Of a stretch of 64,000 bases of DNA, positions 16,290 through 24,299 are shown piece after piece; position 1 is the first letter of the stretch, and every line of letters begins with the position of its first letter. The stretch is from Muribaculaceae bacterium (lineage in GTDB: Bacteria > Bacteroidota > Bacteroidia > Bacteroidales > Muribaculaceae), in contig JAFQZK010000015.1 of assembly GCA_017405965.1 (NCBI GenBank), forward strand, positions 124,001 through 188,000, written 5' to 3'. Made by a program: the position numbers and the translations under genes. The notes under the pieces were generated by a model. That model saw only the letters and a list, made by a program, of their open reading frames with translations, had not been told where the DNA came from and made no database searches.

Positions 16290-17269
16290 TAGCGGTCAAG
16301 TGCTTTTTGAAGTTCAGGGTTTGTTGACAGATATGGATATTCCTTGATCAGGTTGCGTACGATGCCGGCGGTATCGGCATTGAAACGATCGACAGTCTCA
16401 CGGCTGGCGCTCATGGGGCGGTGCTGCAACCGCTTGTTGATGCGCTCGCAGCGGGCCAGGGCCAGGGCGCTGCGGTCATCGAGATAGGTGGCCTGGAAGG
16501 CCTGCCAGATGTATTCCACCGCTACATCGCTGGGATGAATCATGTCGCTGGAATAGAAACGGTAGTCCCGCAGGTCGTCGATCATGATTTCAAAGGCAGG
16601 AAAATAGTCGCAGTAGTCACGATGACGTGCCAGCGACTCTTGGATGGCGACGCGCAGTGCCGCTTTGCTCAAGGAGTTGGTGTCCAGGCCGTCGGCAATG
16701 TGCCGTATGGGGCTGACGGTGAGAATGATGCGAAGCTCGGGGTTGAACTCGTGCAGCTTGGTGAGCATCGTGTCGAGTTCACGCGTCATCTCGCTTACCG
16801 ACGCCATCTTGCGCTCGAATTCGTGCTGAGGCACCTTGTGGCAGTTGGCTACCACCTCGCCTGTCGCTTTCAGGCGATACACGATCGCGGTACCCAGTGT
16901 GATGGTGAGCAACGCGGCCTGTTTCAGGGCTTCGTGACCGATGGTGATGCACTTGTTCATGTGGTCGATGGTCGCTTGTTTGTCGGCCATCGAGTGCCGT
17001 GAGTGGAAATCATAGCTGTTCCACACGCCGCTTTGCATGAACAAATCCATTCCCGCCACCGGTTTGCAGTCAATCAGGCGGTCCACTGCACGTGCGATAC
17101 TCATGGGGTTGTAGAGTGTTCCCATGGGGTTGACGGTAGCGTGGATGAAGGCACCACGCATCTTAGCGCCGATGTTGTCGCTGAAACAAGAGCCCAGCAA
17201 CACCACATTGTCGCTGTGGTGCAGCCAGCTGCGATTCTCGCCCGTCTTGACAGTAGTCCTGAACTCCAT
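16289..17269 (-). CDS. GSCFA domain protein
   Basis: 326 residues. The name-giving motif GSCFSDNIG is near the N-terminus in NVVLLGSCFSDNIGAKM. The remaining segments (TITLGTAIVYR, ILTVSPIRHIADG, SDMIHPSDVAVEYIWQ) are those of the GSCFA family, related to SGNH hydrolases with Ser in GSC and Asp-x-x-His in SDMIHPS. Its role is not established; acyl-esterase activity is an inference. The ATG at 17269 (MEFRTTVKTG) is preferred to an upstream Met in the promoter. It is the first gene of a six-gene operon with murF-alr, BspA, tadA, esterase and ansA, which hints at cell-envelope work. Confidence 0.85.
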   Translation of the reverse strand: MEFRTTVKTGENRSWLHHSDNVVLLGSCFSDNIGAKMRGAFIHATVNPMGTLYNPMSIARAVDRLIDCKPVAGMDLFMQSGVWNSYDFHSRHSMADKQATIDHMNKCITIGHEALKQAALLTITLGTAIVYRLKATGEVVANCHKVPQHEFERKMASVSEMTRELDTMLTKLHEFNPELRIILTVSPIRHIADGLDTNSLSKAALRVAIQESLARHRDYCDYFPAFEIMIDDLRDYRFYSSDMIHPSDVAVEYIWQAFQATYLDDRSALALARCERINKRLQHRPMSASRETVDRFNADTAGIVRNLIKEYPYLSTNPELQKALDR

Positions 17270-17300
17270 GTTATTACTCAAAATGGTTGGTTTTAAAAGG

Positions 17301-17308
17301 CAAAGATA
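17301..17308 (-). promoter_or_regulatory. -7 box TATCTTTG for the GSCFA-murF operon
   Basis: A consensus -7 box on the minus strand, about 32 bases before the ATG at 17269. The -33 half is not recognisable. Confidence 0.5.
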
Positions 17309-17616
17309 AATGTTTTTGACCAAATTCCATCCACTTTAGTCACATTATTTGAAAAAGAGAATTGGCACACCTGAGAGAAGAATCAGGATGTTTAACAGTT
17401 AAAGTGCTGTAATAGAATAAATTGTAATATCTTTTCTCTATTGCTTCATAAAGTTAAAATGTCTTGAAAAACAGTTGTCTGGTCATTGTCTCATCATCCA
17501 GGTGTTGACCATGTGAATTCAACAAGTGAAAGATAGGGCAGATATAGTGTTTTGTTGATATAATCGTGCGATTACCCGATTTTTCCTTAATGAATGGCAA
17601 AAATTGCGGTCATAAA
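17309..17616. other. AT-rich divergent intergenic region
   Basis: About 300 bases between the GSCFA-murF operon and the cytochrome bd operon with no credible gene. It is AT-rich. Apart from the two flanking promoters I see no repeat, RNA gene or strong hairpin. The length leaves room for regulatory sites controlling the oxidase. Confidence 0.5.
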
Positions 17617-17647
17617 TTTGCAAAAATGTTTTTTTTCATTATTTTTG
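17617..17647 (+). promoter_or_regulatory. Promoter of the cytochrome bd operon
   Basis: TTTG (17617-17620), 19 bases, TATTTTTG (17640-17647): a full consensus match, 32 bases before the ATG at 17679. Confidence 0.75.
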
Positions 17648-17678
17648 CCAATTGATTAAAAGATTTAATCTTCAGACT

Positions 17679-17915
17679 ATGAGTAGTGTTCCCGAAAATA
17701 ATCAGGGATTTTGGTCACGCGTGTTCCATCTCTACTACGATGGATTCCGCAGCATGACTGTGGGCAAGACACTGTGGCTCATCATAGGCATCAAGCTGTT
17801 TATCTTCTTTGTCATCATCAAGATGATTTTCTTCCCCAACTTCCTGAACACCAAGTGTGACACCGAGCAGGAGAAATCCGAGTACGTGCGCCATCAGCTC
17901 ACCGATGAACGTTAG
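17679..17915 (+). CDS. DUF4492 small membrane protein of the cytochrome bd operon
   Basis: 78 residues, one transmembrane helix (about 30-50, LWLIIGIKLFIFFVIIKMIFF). It is preceded by an aromatic N-terminal part (FWSRVFHLYYDGFRSM) and followed by a charged tail. DUF4492 proteins regularly precede cydA in Bacteroidota. They may act like the small CydX-type subunits that stabilise the oxidase; that role is an inference from position and size. The start MSSVPENN at 17679 follows the promoter; an earlier in-frame start would overlap it. cydA follows after 54 bases. Confidence 0.85.
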   Translation: MSSVPENNQGFWSRVFHLYYDGFRSMTVGKTLWLIIGIKLFIFFVIIKMIFFPNFLNTKCDTEQEKSEYVRHQLTDER

Positions 17916-17969
17916 GTGATAAAGAATCTAATTTAAGACTATAAACTTACAACTTAAAAACTACGTGAT

Positions 17970-19547
17970 ATGGAAGAATTAATCAATGTTGTTGACTGGT
18001 CGCGAGCACAATTCGCACTCACGGCTATCTATCATTGGCTGTTCGTGCCGTTGACGCTGGGTCTGGGCGTTATCATCGCCATCATGGAGACGATTTACTA
18101 CAAGACCAAAAGCGAGAAATGGTTGGCGACAACCAAGTTCTGGATGACCATCTTCGGAGTGAATTTTGCCATCGGCGTTGCCACGGGCATCATTCTGGAG
18201 TTTGAGTTCGGAACCAATTGGTCTAACTACAGTTGGTTTGTAGGCGACATCTTCGGCGCGCCGCTTGCCGTTGAGGGCATCTTGGCCTTCTTCATGGAAT
18301 CGACCTTCATCGCCGTGATGTTCTTCGGTTGGAACAAGGTGAGTCCCAAGTTCCACCTGGCTGCCACCTGGCTCACCGCCATCGGTGCCAGTTTGTCGGC
18401 CTTGTGGATTCTCGTAGCCAATGCGTGGATGCAGTATCCCACGGGCTGCGAGTTCAATCCCGCCACGATGCGCAACGAGATGACGAGTTTTGCCGCCGTG
18501 GCGCTCTCGCCCATGGCGATCAACAAGTTTTTCCACACCGTGCTGAGTGCCTGGACGTTGGGTGGCGTGTTCGTGTGTGGCGTGTGCGGCTGGATGATGC
18601 TCAAGAAGCGCAATCTGGACCACTGCTGGCGCAGTCTCAAGGTGGGCGCTTGGGTGGGCGTCATCGGCATTGTGCTCACGATGATCACCGGTGACACGAG
18701 CGCCGTGACTGTGGCCAAGTATCAGCCCATGAAACTGGCTGCGATGGAAGGCTTGTACAAGGGCAACCACGAGCAGTCTATCGTGGCATTCGGTATCCTG
18801 AATCCGTCCAAGCAGGCCTTTGATGACAAGGATCCCTTCCTGTTTGATATCAGCATCCCTTACGGATTGTCGTTCCTTGCCACCCACGATTTCAAGGCCT
18901 TTGTGCCCGGTATCGAGGATATCATCAACGGCAAGAGCTATGACAACGAGGGCAATGAAATCAACACTGTCTCCTATGCCGAGCGCATGGAGCGCGGCAA
19001 GCAGCTGCAGGAAATGCTCTCGCAGTACAGTGCTGCGATGAACAGTGGCAACACGCTGCTGCAGGACAGTCTCAAGAACATCATCAACGCCGATTTCAAG
19101 CACTTCGGCTACGCTTATCTCGACAAGCCCGAGGAGGCCGTTCCCAATGTGCCCTTGACGTTCTACACATTCCACTTCATGGTGACCGTGGGCGGCTTCC
19201 TGTTGCTGTTCCTGTTGTTGGCCCTGCTGTTCGTCTATAAGCCCAACATCCTCAACAAGGCCAAGTGGGCCAAGTGGTGGCACATTCTGGCCATCATCAC
19301 CGTGCCGTTGACCTACCTGTGCAGTGCCAGCGGATGGATTGTCGCCGAGGTGGGACGCCAGCCGTGGACCATCCAGGACTTGATGCCCAACAAGGTGGCC
19401 ATCAGCGACCTGAGTGCAGGCTATGTGCAGACGACCTTCTGGATCTTTGCGGTGGTATTCACCGCCTTGCTGATTGCCGACATCGGCATCATCTGCAAGC
19501 AGATTTCCAAGAAGTCTCAGACCGATTTAAACACTGTTAAAGATTAA
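17970..19547 (+). CDS. cydA: Cytochrome bd ubiquinol oxidase subunit I
   Basis: 525 residues, multi-spanning inner-membrane protein. CydA carries the haems and the quinol site of the high-affinity oxygen reductase that lets anaerobes respire or scavenge traces of oxygen. Family marks are RAQFALTAIYHWLFVPLTLG near the start (haem-ligand His), GVATGIILEFEFGTNW, and GWIVAEVGRQPW near the C-terminus. The periplasmic Q-loop is of moderate length. cydB follows after 20 bases with an AGGAGG-like ribosome site. All expected features are present. Confidence 0.95.
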   Translation: MEELINVVDWSRAQFALTAIYHWLFVPLTLGLGVIIAIMETIYYKTKSEKWLATTKFWMTIFGVNFAIGVATGIILEFEFGTNWSNYSWFVGDIFGAPLAVEGILAFFMESTFIAVMFFGWNKVSPKFHLAATWLTAIGASLSALWILVANAWMQYPTGCEFNPATMRNEMTSFAAVALSPMAINKFFHTVLSAWTLGGVFVCGVCGWMMLKKRNLDHCWRSLKVGAWVGVIGIVLTMITGDTSAVTVAKYQPMKLAAMEGLYKGNHEQSIVAFGILNPSKQAFDDKDPFLFDISIPYGLSFLATHDFKAFVPGIEDIINGKSYDNEGNEINTVSYAERMERGKQLQEMLSQYSAAMNSGNTLLQDSLKNIINADFKHFGYAYLDKPEEAVPNVPLTFYTFHFMVTVGGFLLLFLLLALLFVYKPNILNKAKWAKWWHILAIITVPLTYLCSASGWIVAEVGRQPWTIQDLMPNKVAISDLSAGYVQTTFWIFAVVFTALLIADIGIICKQISKKSQTDLNTVKD

Positions 19548-19567
19548 TTGAAAGGAGGACCCAAGTC

Positions 19568-20707
19568 ATGACAACATATAATTTGTTACAGAATTACTGG
19601 TGGCTCATCATGTCGGTGCTGGGAGCCTTGCTGGTGTTCCTGCTCATGGTGCAGGGCGGCCAGTCGATGCTCATCCACTACGGCAAACCTGACAAGCGCG
19701 CCTTGCTCATCAACTCGATGGGCCGCAAGTGGGAACTGACCTATACGACACTGGTGACCTTTGGCGGTGCTTTCTTCGCTTCGTTCCCGTTGTTCTACAG
19801 CACGAGCTTTGGCGGCGCCTACTGGCTGTGGATGCTTATCCTGTTCAGCTTTGTGATTCAGGCCATCAGCTACGAATACCGTTCCAAGCCAGGCAACATC
19901 TACGGCTCGCGCTTCTACGACACATTGCTGCTGATCAACGGTATCGTGGGCCCCGTCCTGCTGGGTGTGGCTGTGGCGACGATGTTCTTTGGCGCCGAGT
20001 TCACGGTGACCAAGAACAACATCCTCAACGTGCAGGGCTCGTCCATCTCGCAGTGGGGGCCTCAGCACGGCATCGAGGCGATCTTCAACTGGAAGAACCT
20101 GCTGTTCGGCGTGATGGTGTTTTTCCTCGCCCGAACCTTGGCGTCGCTCTATTTCATCAACAACATCAATGATGATGAGGTGGATGCCAGTCAGCGCCAT
20201 CTGCTGTTGATCAATGCCGGTGTGTTCGTGCCCTTGTTCCTTGCTGTTGTGGTGGTTATCCTCACCTCGGCCGGCGTGGGTTACGACGACAGCGGCAATG
20301 CCCAGTGGGTAGCCTATAAGTATCTGCACAACTACTTGTCGATGTGGTGGGCATTGGTGATCCTGCTCATCGGCGTGGTGATGGTGCTCTTCGGTGTCGG
20401 CAAGACGTTGATGAAGGGCGATTACAAGCAGGGCATCTGGCCCGCAGGCATCGGCACCGTCCTGGTGGTAATGACCCTCTTCTGGGTGGTGGGCTACAAC
20501 AACACCGCCTATCTGCCCTCGTTGCTCGACGTGCAGAGTTCACTCACGCTGCGCAACAGCTCGTCCAGCGAGTTCACCCTCACCGTGATGAGCATCGTCA
20601 GCATCCTCGTGCCCTTCGTCCTGGCCTATATCGCCTACTGCTGGTACAAGATGGACCACCGCAAACTCACCAGCGACGAACTCGACCATACGGACGAGAA
20701 GTATTAA
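19568..20707 (+). CDS. cydB: Cytochrome bd ubiquinol oxidase subunit II
   Basis: 379 residues with many transmembrane segments, beginning LLQNYWWLIMSVLGALLVFLLMVQGGQSM. It includes the family-typical FEYRSK-like motif, here SYEYRSKPGN. CydB pairs with CydA as the scaffold subunit of cytochrome bd oxidase. It is preceded by AAAGGAGG-type spacing (ribosome site about 8 bases before the ATG). It ends the cyd operon; the next gene is separated by a TTAGC-rich repeat. Confidence 0.94.
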   Translation: MTTYNLLQNYWWLIMSVLGALLVFLLMVQGGQSMLIHYGKPDKRALLINSMGRKWELTYTTLVTFGGAFFASFPLFYSTSFGGAYWLWMLILFSFVIQAISYEYRSKPGNIYGSRFYDTLLLINGIVGPVLLGVAVATMFFGAEFTVTKNNILNVQGSSISQWGPQHGIEAIFNWKNLLFGVMVFFLARTLASLYFINNINDDEVDASQRHLLLINAGVFVPLFLAVVVVILTSAGVGYDDSGNAQWVAYKYLHNYLSMWWALVILLIGVVMVLFGVGKTLMKGDYKQGIWPAGIGTVLVVMTLFWVVGYNNTAYLPSLLDVQSSLTLRNSSSSEFTLTVMSIVSILVPFVLAYIAYCWYKMDHRKLTSDELDHTDEKY

Positions 20708-20767
20708 TGAGCTGTTAGCTTTTAGCAATTAGCTGTTAGCTTTTAGCTTTTGACTGTTAGCGCTGAT
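20707..20767. repeat. TTAGC-rich degenerate repeat
   Basis: Repeated units near AGCTGTTAGCTTTTAGC fill the space after cydB. Related stretches are at 22144-22166 and 63838-63893. They are short, imperfect and confined to intergenic DNA. Confidence 0.6.
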
Positions 20768-20786
20768 TAACTTACAATAAAATATT

Positions 20787-22070
20787 ATGATGATAAGAAA
20801 AAAAGCAATGGGCGTGTGCACACTGCTGTTGATGACTATGGCAGTAACGGCACAGCCACCGCACAATGTAGTAGGATACAACAAGGATAACAACACCCTG
20901 ACCACGGTACATTACGGTTATGGCAACAGTGTTGACAATATCACTGTGGCAGGAGAAGTCCAGACCACCATCTCGCTGAATGGACAAGGGATGCCGACTG
21001 AAGTAGTGAATGACTACGCCACGATGTCACTCAGTTGGGCTGGCACGCAGTCGGTGACCGTCACTCAGCAGGTCAATGGCGAGAGCAGAACAGACAAACT
21101 GGCTATGCCTGACGGCGCTGTAACAAACTATCGTGCCGAATATCAGCAATACAAGCAAAACCCATCCACTTTGGACCAAATCGACCAATTTCTGGCTGGC
21201 GGTGGTGCAAAATTGGTGGGTGGCATCATTGGCTCTGTCATCGACATGCTGGAAAATCCCATCGGTGCCTGCTTTGCCCAAGCACTTGAAGCCGGCAAGG
21301 CCACCGAAAACTCCATCATTCCCATCAACGACCTCCAGGCACTGGAAATAGCCTCCAACCTTAACAAGTCTGTTGCCGACCGCCTGAAGGATGCAGCCGT
21401 GAACAGTATATTCGAGAATTACAAGGAATGGACAAACGAGTGGAGTGATCTCGTTTATAAGTGGCAGTTGGAAAAATACCGCAAGTTGAAGGCAGACAAC
21501 CGCGACGCTCAAGCGTGGCGGCTGGAGTTGGCGAAAACCCTTCTTGACAACGGCAAGACCATCGAAGAAGCCGTCGAGATAATCAATCAACAGCACAAGG
21601 GTGGAACAAGTGACCTTGGAGGAAAGCAGAGCGCCAGCTCAAGTGCAGGTACCAGTGCCAGTGGCGGCAGCAGTTCAATTGGCAGCAACGCCAGTGGCAC
21701 TAACGGCGGAAACAACGGCGGCGGAAACAACGGCGGCAACGATGGCGACAATGATGGCGATAATGATGATGCAGCATTGTTCGATTCACAAATTGTCATT
21801 GACCACATCAAAGAGCTTTACAAGAACGACAAACGGGGACTGCCTCCCGAGATGATTGCCGAATGGACCGTCTATGTGGTATGGGGTTATCACAGGATTG
21901 TCGACTTCAAACTCAATCCCGACAAAAAAAGTTATACAGAAACAGTGATTCTGGATGGACATGAACGCCATGTCGATAAAGTTGACGACCCACACATCTA
22001 TGTTAGTTTCAATGGTGATGACGGATGGGGCGTGGAGAAGGCTGTCATTATCCCCCTTCCCAAGAAGTAA
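20787..22070 (+). CDS. Secreted protein of unknown function with a Gly/Asn/Asp linker
   Basis: 427 residues, not recognised. A signal peptide (about 1-25, GVCTLLLMTMAVTAQ) is followed by a beta-rich part (about 26-120) with repeated hydroxyl residues. A helical, charged middle follows (about 120-265). A low-complexity linker rich in Ser, Gly, Asn and Asp (about 270-330) leads to a C-terminal domain (about 331-427) with LPPEMIAEWTVYVVWGYHRI. The linker suggests two independent surface or periplasmic domains. It stands alone between cydB and a terminator; the link to respiration is doubtful. Confidence 0.7.
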   Translation: MMIRKKAMGVCTLLLMTMAVTAQPPHNVVGYNKDNNTLTTVHYGYGNSVDNITVAGEVQTTISLNGQGMPTEVVNDYATMSLSWAGTQSVTVTQQVNGESRTDKLAMPDGAVTNYRAEYQQYKQNPSTLDQIDQFLAGGGAKLVGGIIGSVIDMLENPIGACFAQALEAGKATENSIIPINDLQALEIASNLNKSVADRLKDAAVNSIFENYKEWTNEWSDLVYKWQLEKYRKLKADNRDAQAWRLELAKTLLDNGKTIEEAVEIINQQHKGGTSDLGGKQSASSSAGTSASGGSSSIGSNASGTNGGNNGGGNNGGNDGDNDGDNDDAALFDSQIVIDHIKELYKNDKRGLPPEMIAEWTVYVVWGYHRIVDFKLNPDKKSYTETVILDGHERHVDKVDDPHIYVSFNGDDGWGVEKAVIIPLPKK

Positions 22071-22095
22071 GAATAGGCATAGCTGAATCAAATTC

Positions 22096-22132
22096 ATCAG
22101 TGGCACCCACTTCAACAACGGATGCCACTGAT
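22096..22132 (+). terminator. Terminator after the secreted protein
   Basis: ATCAGTGGCA pairs perfectly with TGCCACTGAT over a 17-base loop, followed by ACTTTTAT, 25 bases after the stop at 22070. Confidence 0.7.
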
Positions 22133-22297
22133 ACTTTTATGACTAAGCTGTTAGCATTTAGCTTCATGAATGTTGTCAATAATTGTCAACAGGGTTGTTG
22201 ATGTTGTCTGATGATTGTTTGAAGTATAAAAAAACTGGTGAATGATAACTTTTTTGTATCTTCGCAGCCTGAAAAACAAAAAAAACGACACTTAATC

Positions 22298-23374
22298 ATG
22301 AATGTAAAGGTTAACGATATCGTGCGGTTCCTCAACGATGTGGGAGGTGGCCGCGTGACAAGGATTGACGGCAAGACCGTCTATGTGGAGGATGAGGATG
22401 GCTTTGAGCGCCCCGCGCTGGAGCGTGACCTGGTCGTCGTGGGACAGGCCGGTACCAAGGCGTCGGCCTATGAGCGCCCGCTCGACATCCGCACCCGTCA
22501 GGTCGAGCCCGACAAACCCGCACCCAGACCTAAAGTGGAACCTGAGATAACATTGCCCATCGAGGAAACCCCCGAGGGCGAGGTGCTCAACGTGGTGCTG
22601 GGCTACGAAGCCCGCGAGATCAAGCACCTGAACACCACCACTTTCTATGCCTCGCTGGTCAACGACTCGAACTATTTCCTGTATTTCACTTATATGACGC
22701 GCGGCGACGGTGACGGCGAGTGGGTGACCCGCTATCACGGCATCGTGGAGCCCAATATCCAGGTGCAACTCGAGGAGTTCGGCCATGATGACCTGAACGC
22801 CATGACGCACATCGCTGTGCAGTATGTCGCCTTCAAGCAGGGTAAGGGTTTCAAACTCAAGAATCCCGCCCTCGTTGAGCAACGCCTCGACGTGACCAAG
22901 TTCTACAAGTTGCATTGCTTCCACGAGAACCCCTATTTTGACGTGCCCGTCATTGCAGTCGAGATTGTGACCAATGACCGTCCCGCTCGCATGATGCGCA
23001 TCGACAGCGGCGACCTGGAACGCGCCATGAAGGAGAAAAAACGCATGGATCGCCCGCAGCGCAAGCCCGTCCAGAAGAAAACCGACAGCAACGGCATCAT
23101 CGTGCAGGACCTGCACATCACCTCGCTGCTCGACAACCTCAATGGCATGACGCCCGGCGCTATCCTCGAGTACCAGATGGACAAGTTCCGTGAGGTGATG
23201 GACGCCAACCTGAGTAAGCATGGCCAGCGCATCGTCTTCATCCACGGCAAGGGCGAGGGCAAGCTGCGCCAGCACCTGTTGAGCGAGCTCAAGCGCCGTT
23301 ATCCGCGCTGCACGGCCCAGGACGCCAGCTTCCGCGAGTACGGCTTCGGCGCCACCCAGGTCACCATCCACTGA
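22298..23374 (+). CDS. DUF2027 protein with C-terminal Smr domain
   Basis: 358 residues. The N-terminus (MNVKVNDIVRFLNDVGGGRVTRIDGKTVYVEDEDGFE) is a small beta-barrel, Tudor/KOW-like. The middle (about 90-245) is the DUF2027 domain. The C-terminus (about 275-358) is a Smr domain with IVFIHGKGEGKLRQHLLSEL and a terminal ATQVTIH. Smr domains cleave or bind branched DNA or RNA; in MutS2 they act on recombination intermediates or stalled ribosomes. The function of this family is not known. The ATG at 22298 is chosen because it begins the conserved barrel. Confidence 0.85.
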   Translation: MNVKVNDIVRFLNDVGGGRVTRIDGKTVYVEDEDGFERPALERDLVVVGQAGTKASAYERPLDIRTRQVEPDKPAPRPKVEPEITLPIEETPEGEVLNVVLGYEAREIKHLNTTTFYASLVNDSNYFLYFTYMTRGDGDGEWVTRYHGIVEPNIQVQLEEFGHDDLNAMTHIAVQYVAFKQGKGFKLKNPALVEQRLDVTKFYKLHCFHENPYFDVPVIAVEIVTNDRPARMMRIDSGDLERAMKEKKRMDRPQRKPVQKKTDSNGIIVQDLHITSLLDNLNGMTPGAILEYQMDKFREVMDANLSKHGQRIVFIHGKGEGKLRQHLLSELKRRYPRCTAQDASFREYGFGATQVTIH

Positions 23375-23411
23375 CCTCAAAACGAAGACAATCCAAACTG
23401 GATAATTAAAA

Positions 23412-23487
23412 AGAAAACAATAAATACAATAAGTACAATTATCTGATTACCAGTAACTTGTATTTATTGTACTTATTGTTTTCCTTA
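23412..23487. repeat. AT-rich inverted repeat, copy 1
   Basis: Arms built from GAAAACAATAAATACAAT plus AAGTACAA and the near-complement ending TATTGTTTTCC lie about 20 bases apart. They fold into a long AT-rich hairpin with about two mismatches per 26 bases. The same element is found at 24212-24283. This copy lies between convergent genes and may serve as a bidirectional terminator. Confidence 0.7.
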
Positions 23488-23490
23488 TAT

Positions 23491-24204
23491 CTATTTCCGG
23501 ATAGGAAAACGGAATTGGCGCAGTTGGCGTTCCAGTTCTTTTTCCTTGCCGCCGCAGTACTGGTTGCACAGGGCGTGGAACTGCGATGAGTGGTTCATGT
23601 GGGTGAGGTGGGCCAGCTCGTGGCAGATGATGTAACGGATGAGTTCTTCGGGCAGGAACATGAGGTTGCGGGATAGTTGTATGACCTTCTTGGATGTGCA
23701 ATGGCCTAATTTGCGCATCCCGCGCCCGATTTCAAAGCCGGCGGGATTCAGGCCCAACTCGTCAGCGACCTGACGGGCGAAGGGTAACAATAGGGCATGA
23801 GCCTGCACATCCATGGCACGGGCAATGACTGTCGATAGCGTGCGCTTGACGCCATCGTCGTTGAGATCGACATTTTCATGTATCTGCAGATGAAGCACAT
23901 CGCCCTCCCAGTGATTGAGGATGTAGCCGGGCATTCGGCTTTGGACGCCGATGACAACACGACAGTGGAAACACTCGATGACTTGCCCGACCTGAAACGT
24001 AATGGCCTCGGGCCGCGGCAAGTTCCGCAATCGCTCCCTGCTGCTGTCCACCATGCGCTGCAACTCAGCCACCGTTACGCCCAAAGGAGCCCGCATCAGC
24101 AGGGTGCCGTCGGGGTGATAAGTGAACCGCACCGAGGTCATGCCCCGGCGCAGTTCCACATAGATTTTTCCGAATTCCTTGTCCTCGATGTGCCCCTTCA
24201 TCAT
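23491..24204 (-). CDS. YgjP-like (DUF45) metallopeptidase
   Basis: 237 residues, cytoplasmic, of the M48-related YgjP/WLM group. The zinc motif is HELAHLTHMNHSSQFH beginning at His195: two His and Glu in HExxH, with the later His as the probable third ligand. The N-terminal part (IYVELRRGMTSVRFTYHPDGTLLMRAP) is the beta-rich domain usual in DUF45. Substrates are unknown. Two adjacent ATGs (24204 and 24201) can start it. Both sides are bounded by copies of the same AT-rich palindrome, and the upstream one leaves only seven bases before the start codon. Confidence 0.85.
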   Translation of the reverse strand: MMKGHIEDKEFGKIYVELRRGMTSVRFTYHPDGTLLMRAPLGVTVAELQRMVDSSRERLRNLPRPEAITFQVGQVIECFHCRVVIGVQSRMPGYILNHWEGDVLHLQIHENVDLNDDGVKRTLSTVIARAMDVQAHALLLPFARQVADELGLNPAGFEIGRGMRKLGHCTSKKVIQLSRNLMFLPEELIRYIICHELAHLTHMNHSSQFHALCNQYCGGKEKELERQLRQFRFPIRK

Positions 24205-24211
24205 TCAAAAT

Positions 24212-24283
24212 GAAAACAATAAATACAATAATTACAATGCCTTCGCAATCAAAGAATTGTATTTATTGTACTTATTGTCTTCC
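24212..24283. repeat. AT-rich inverted repeat, copy 2
   Basis: Arms starting GAAAACAATAAATACAATAA and ending ATTGTACTTATTGTCTTCC, separated by a short loop, closely match the element at 23412-23487. It lies after the trpS stop and immediately before the metallopeptidase start. It could therefore stop trpS transcripts and also mask the ribosome site of the next gene. Confidence 0.7.
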
Positions 24284-24299
24284 TTTTCTATTGCTGTGT

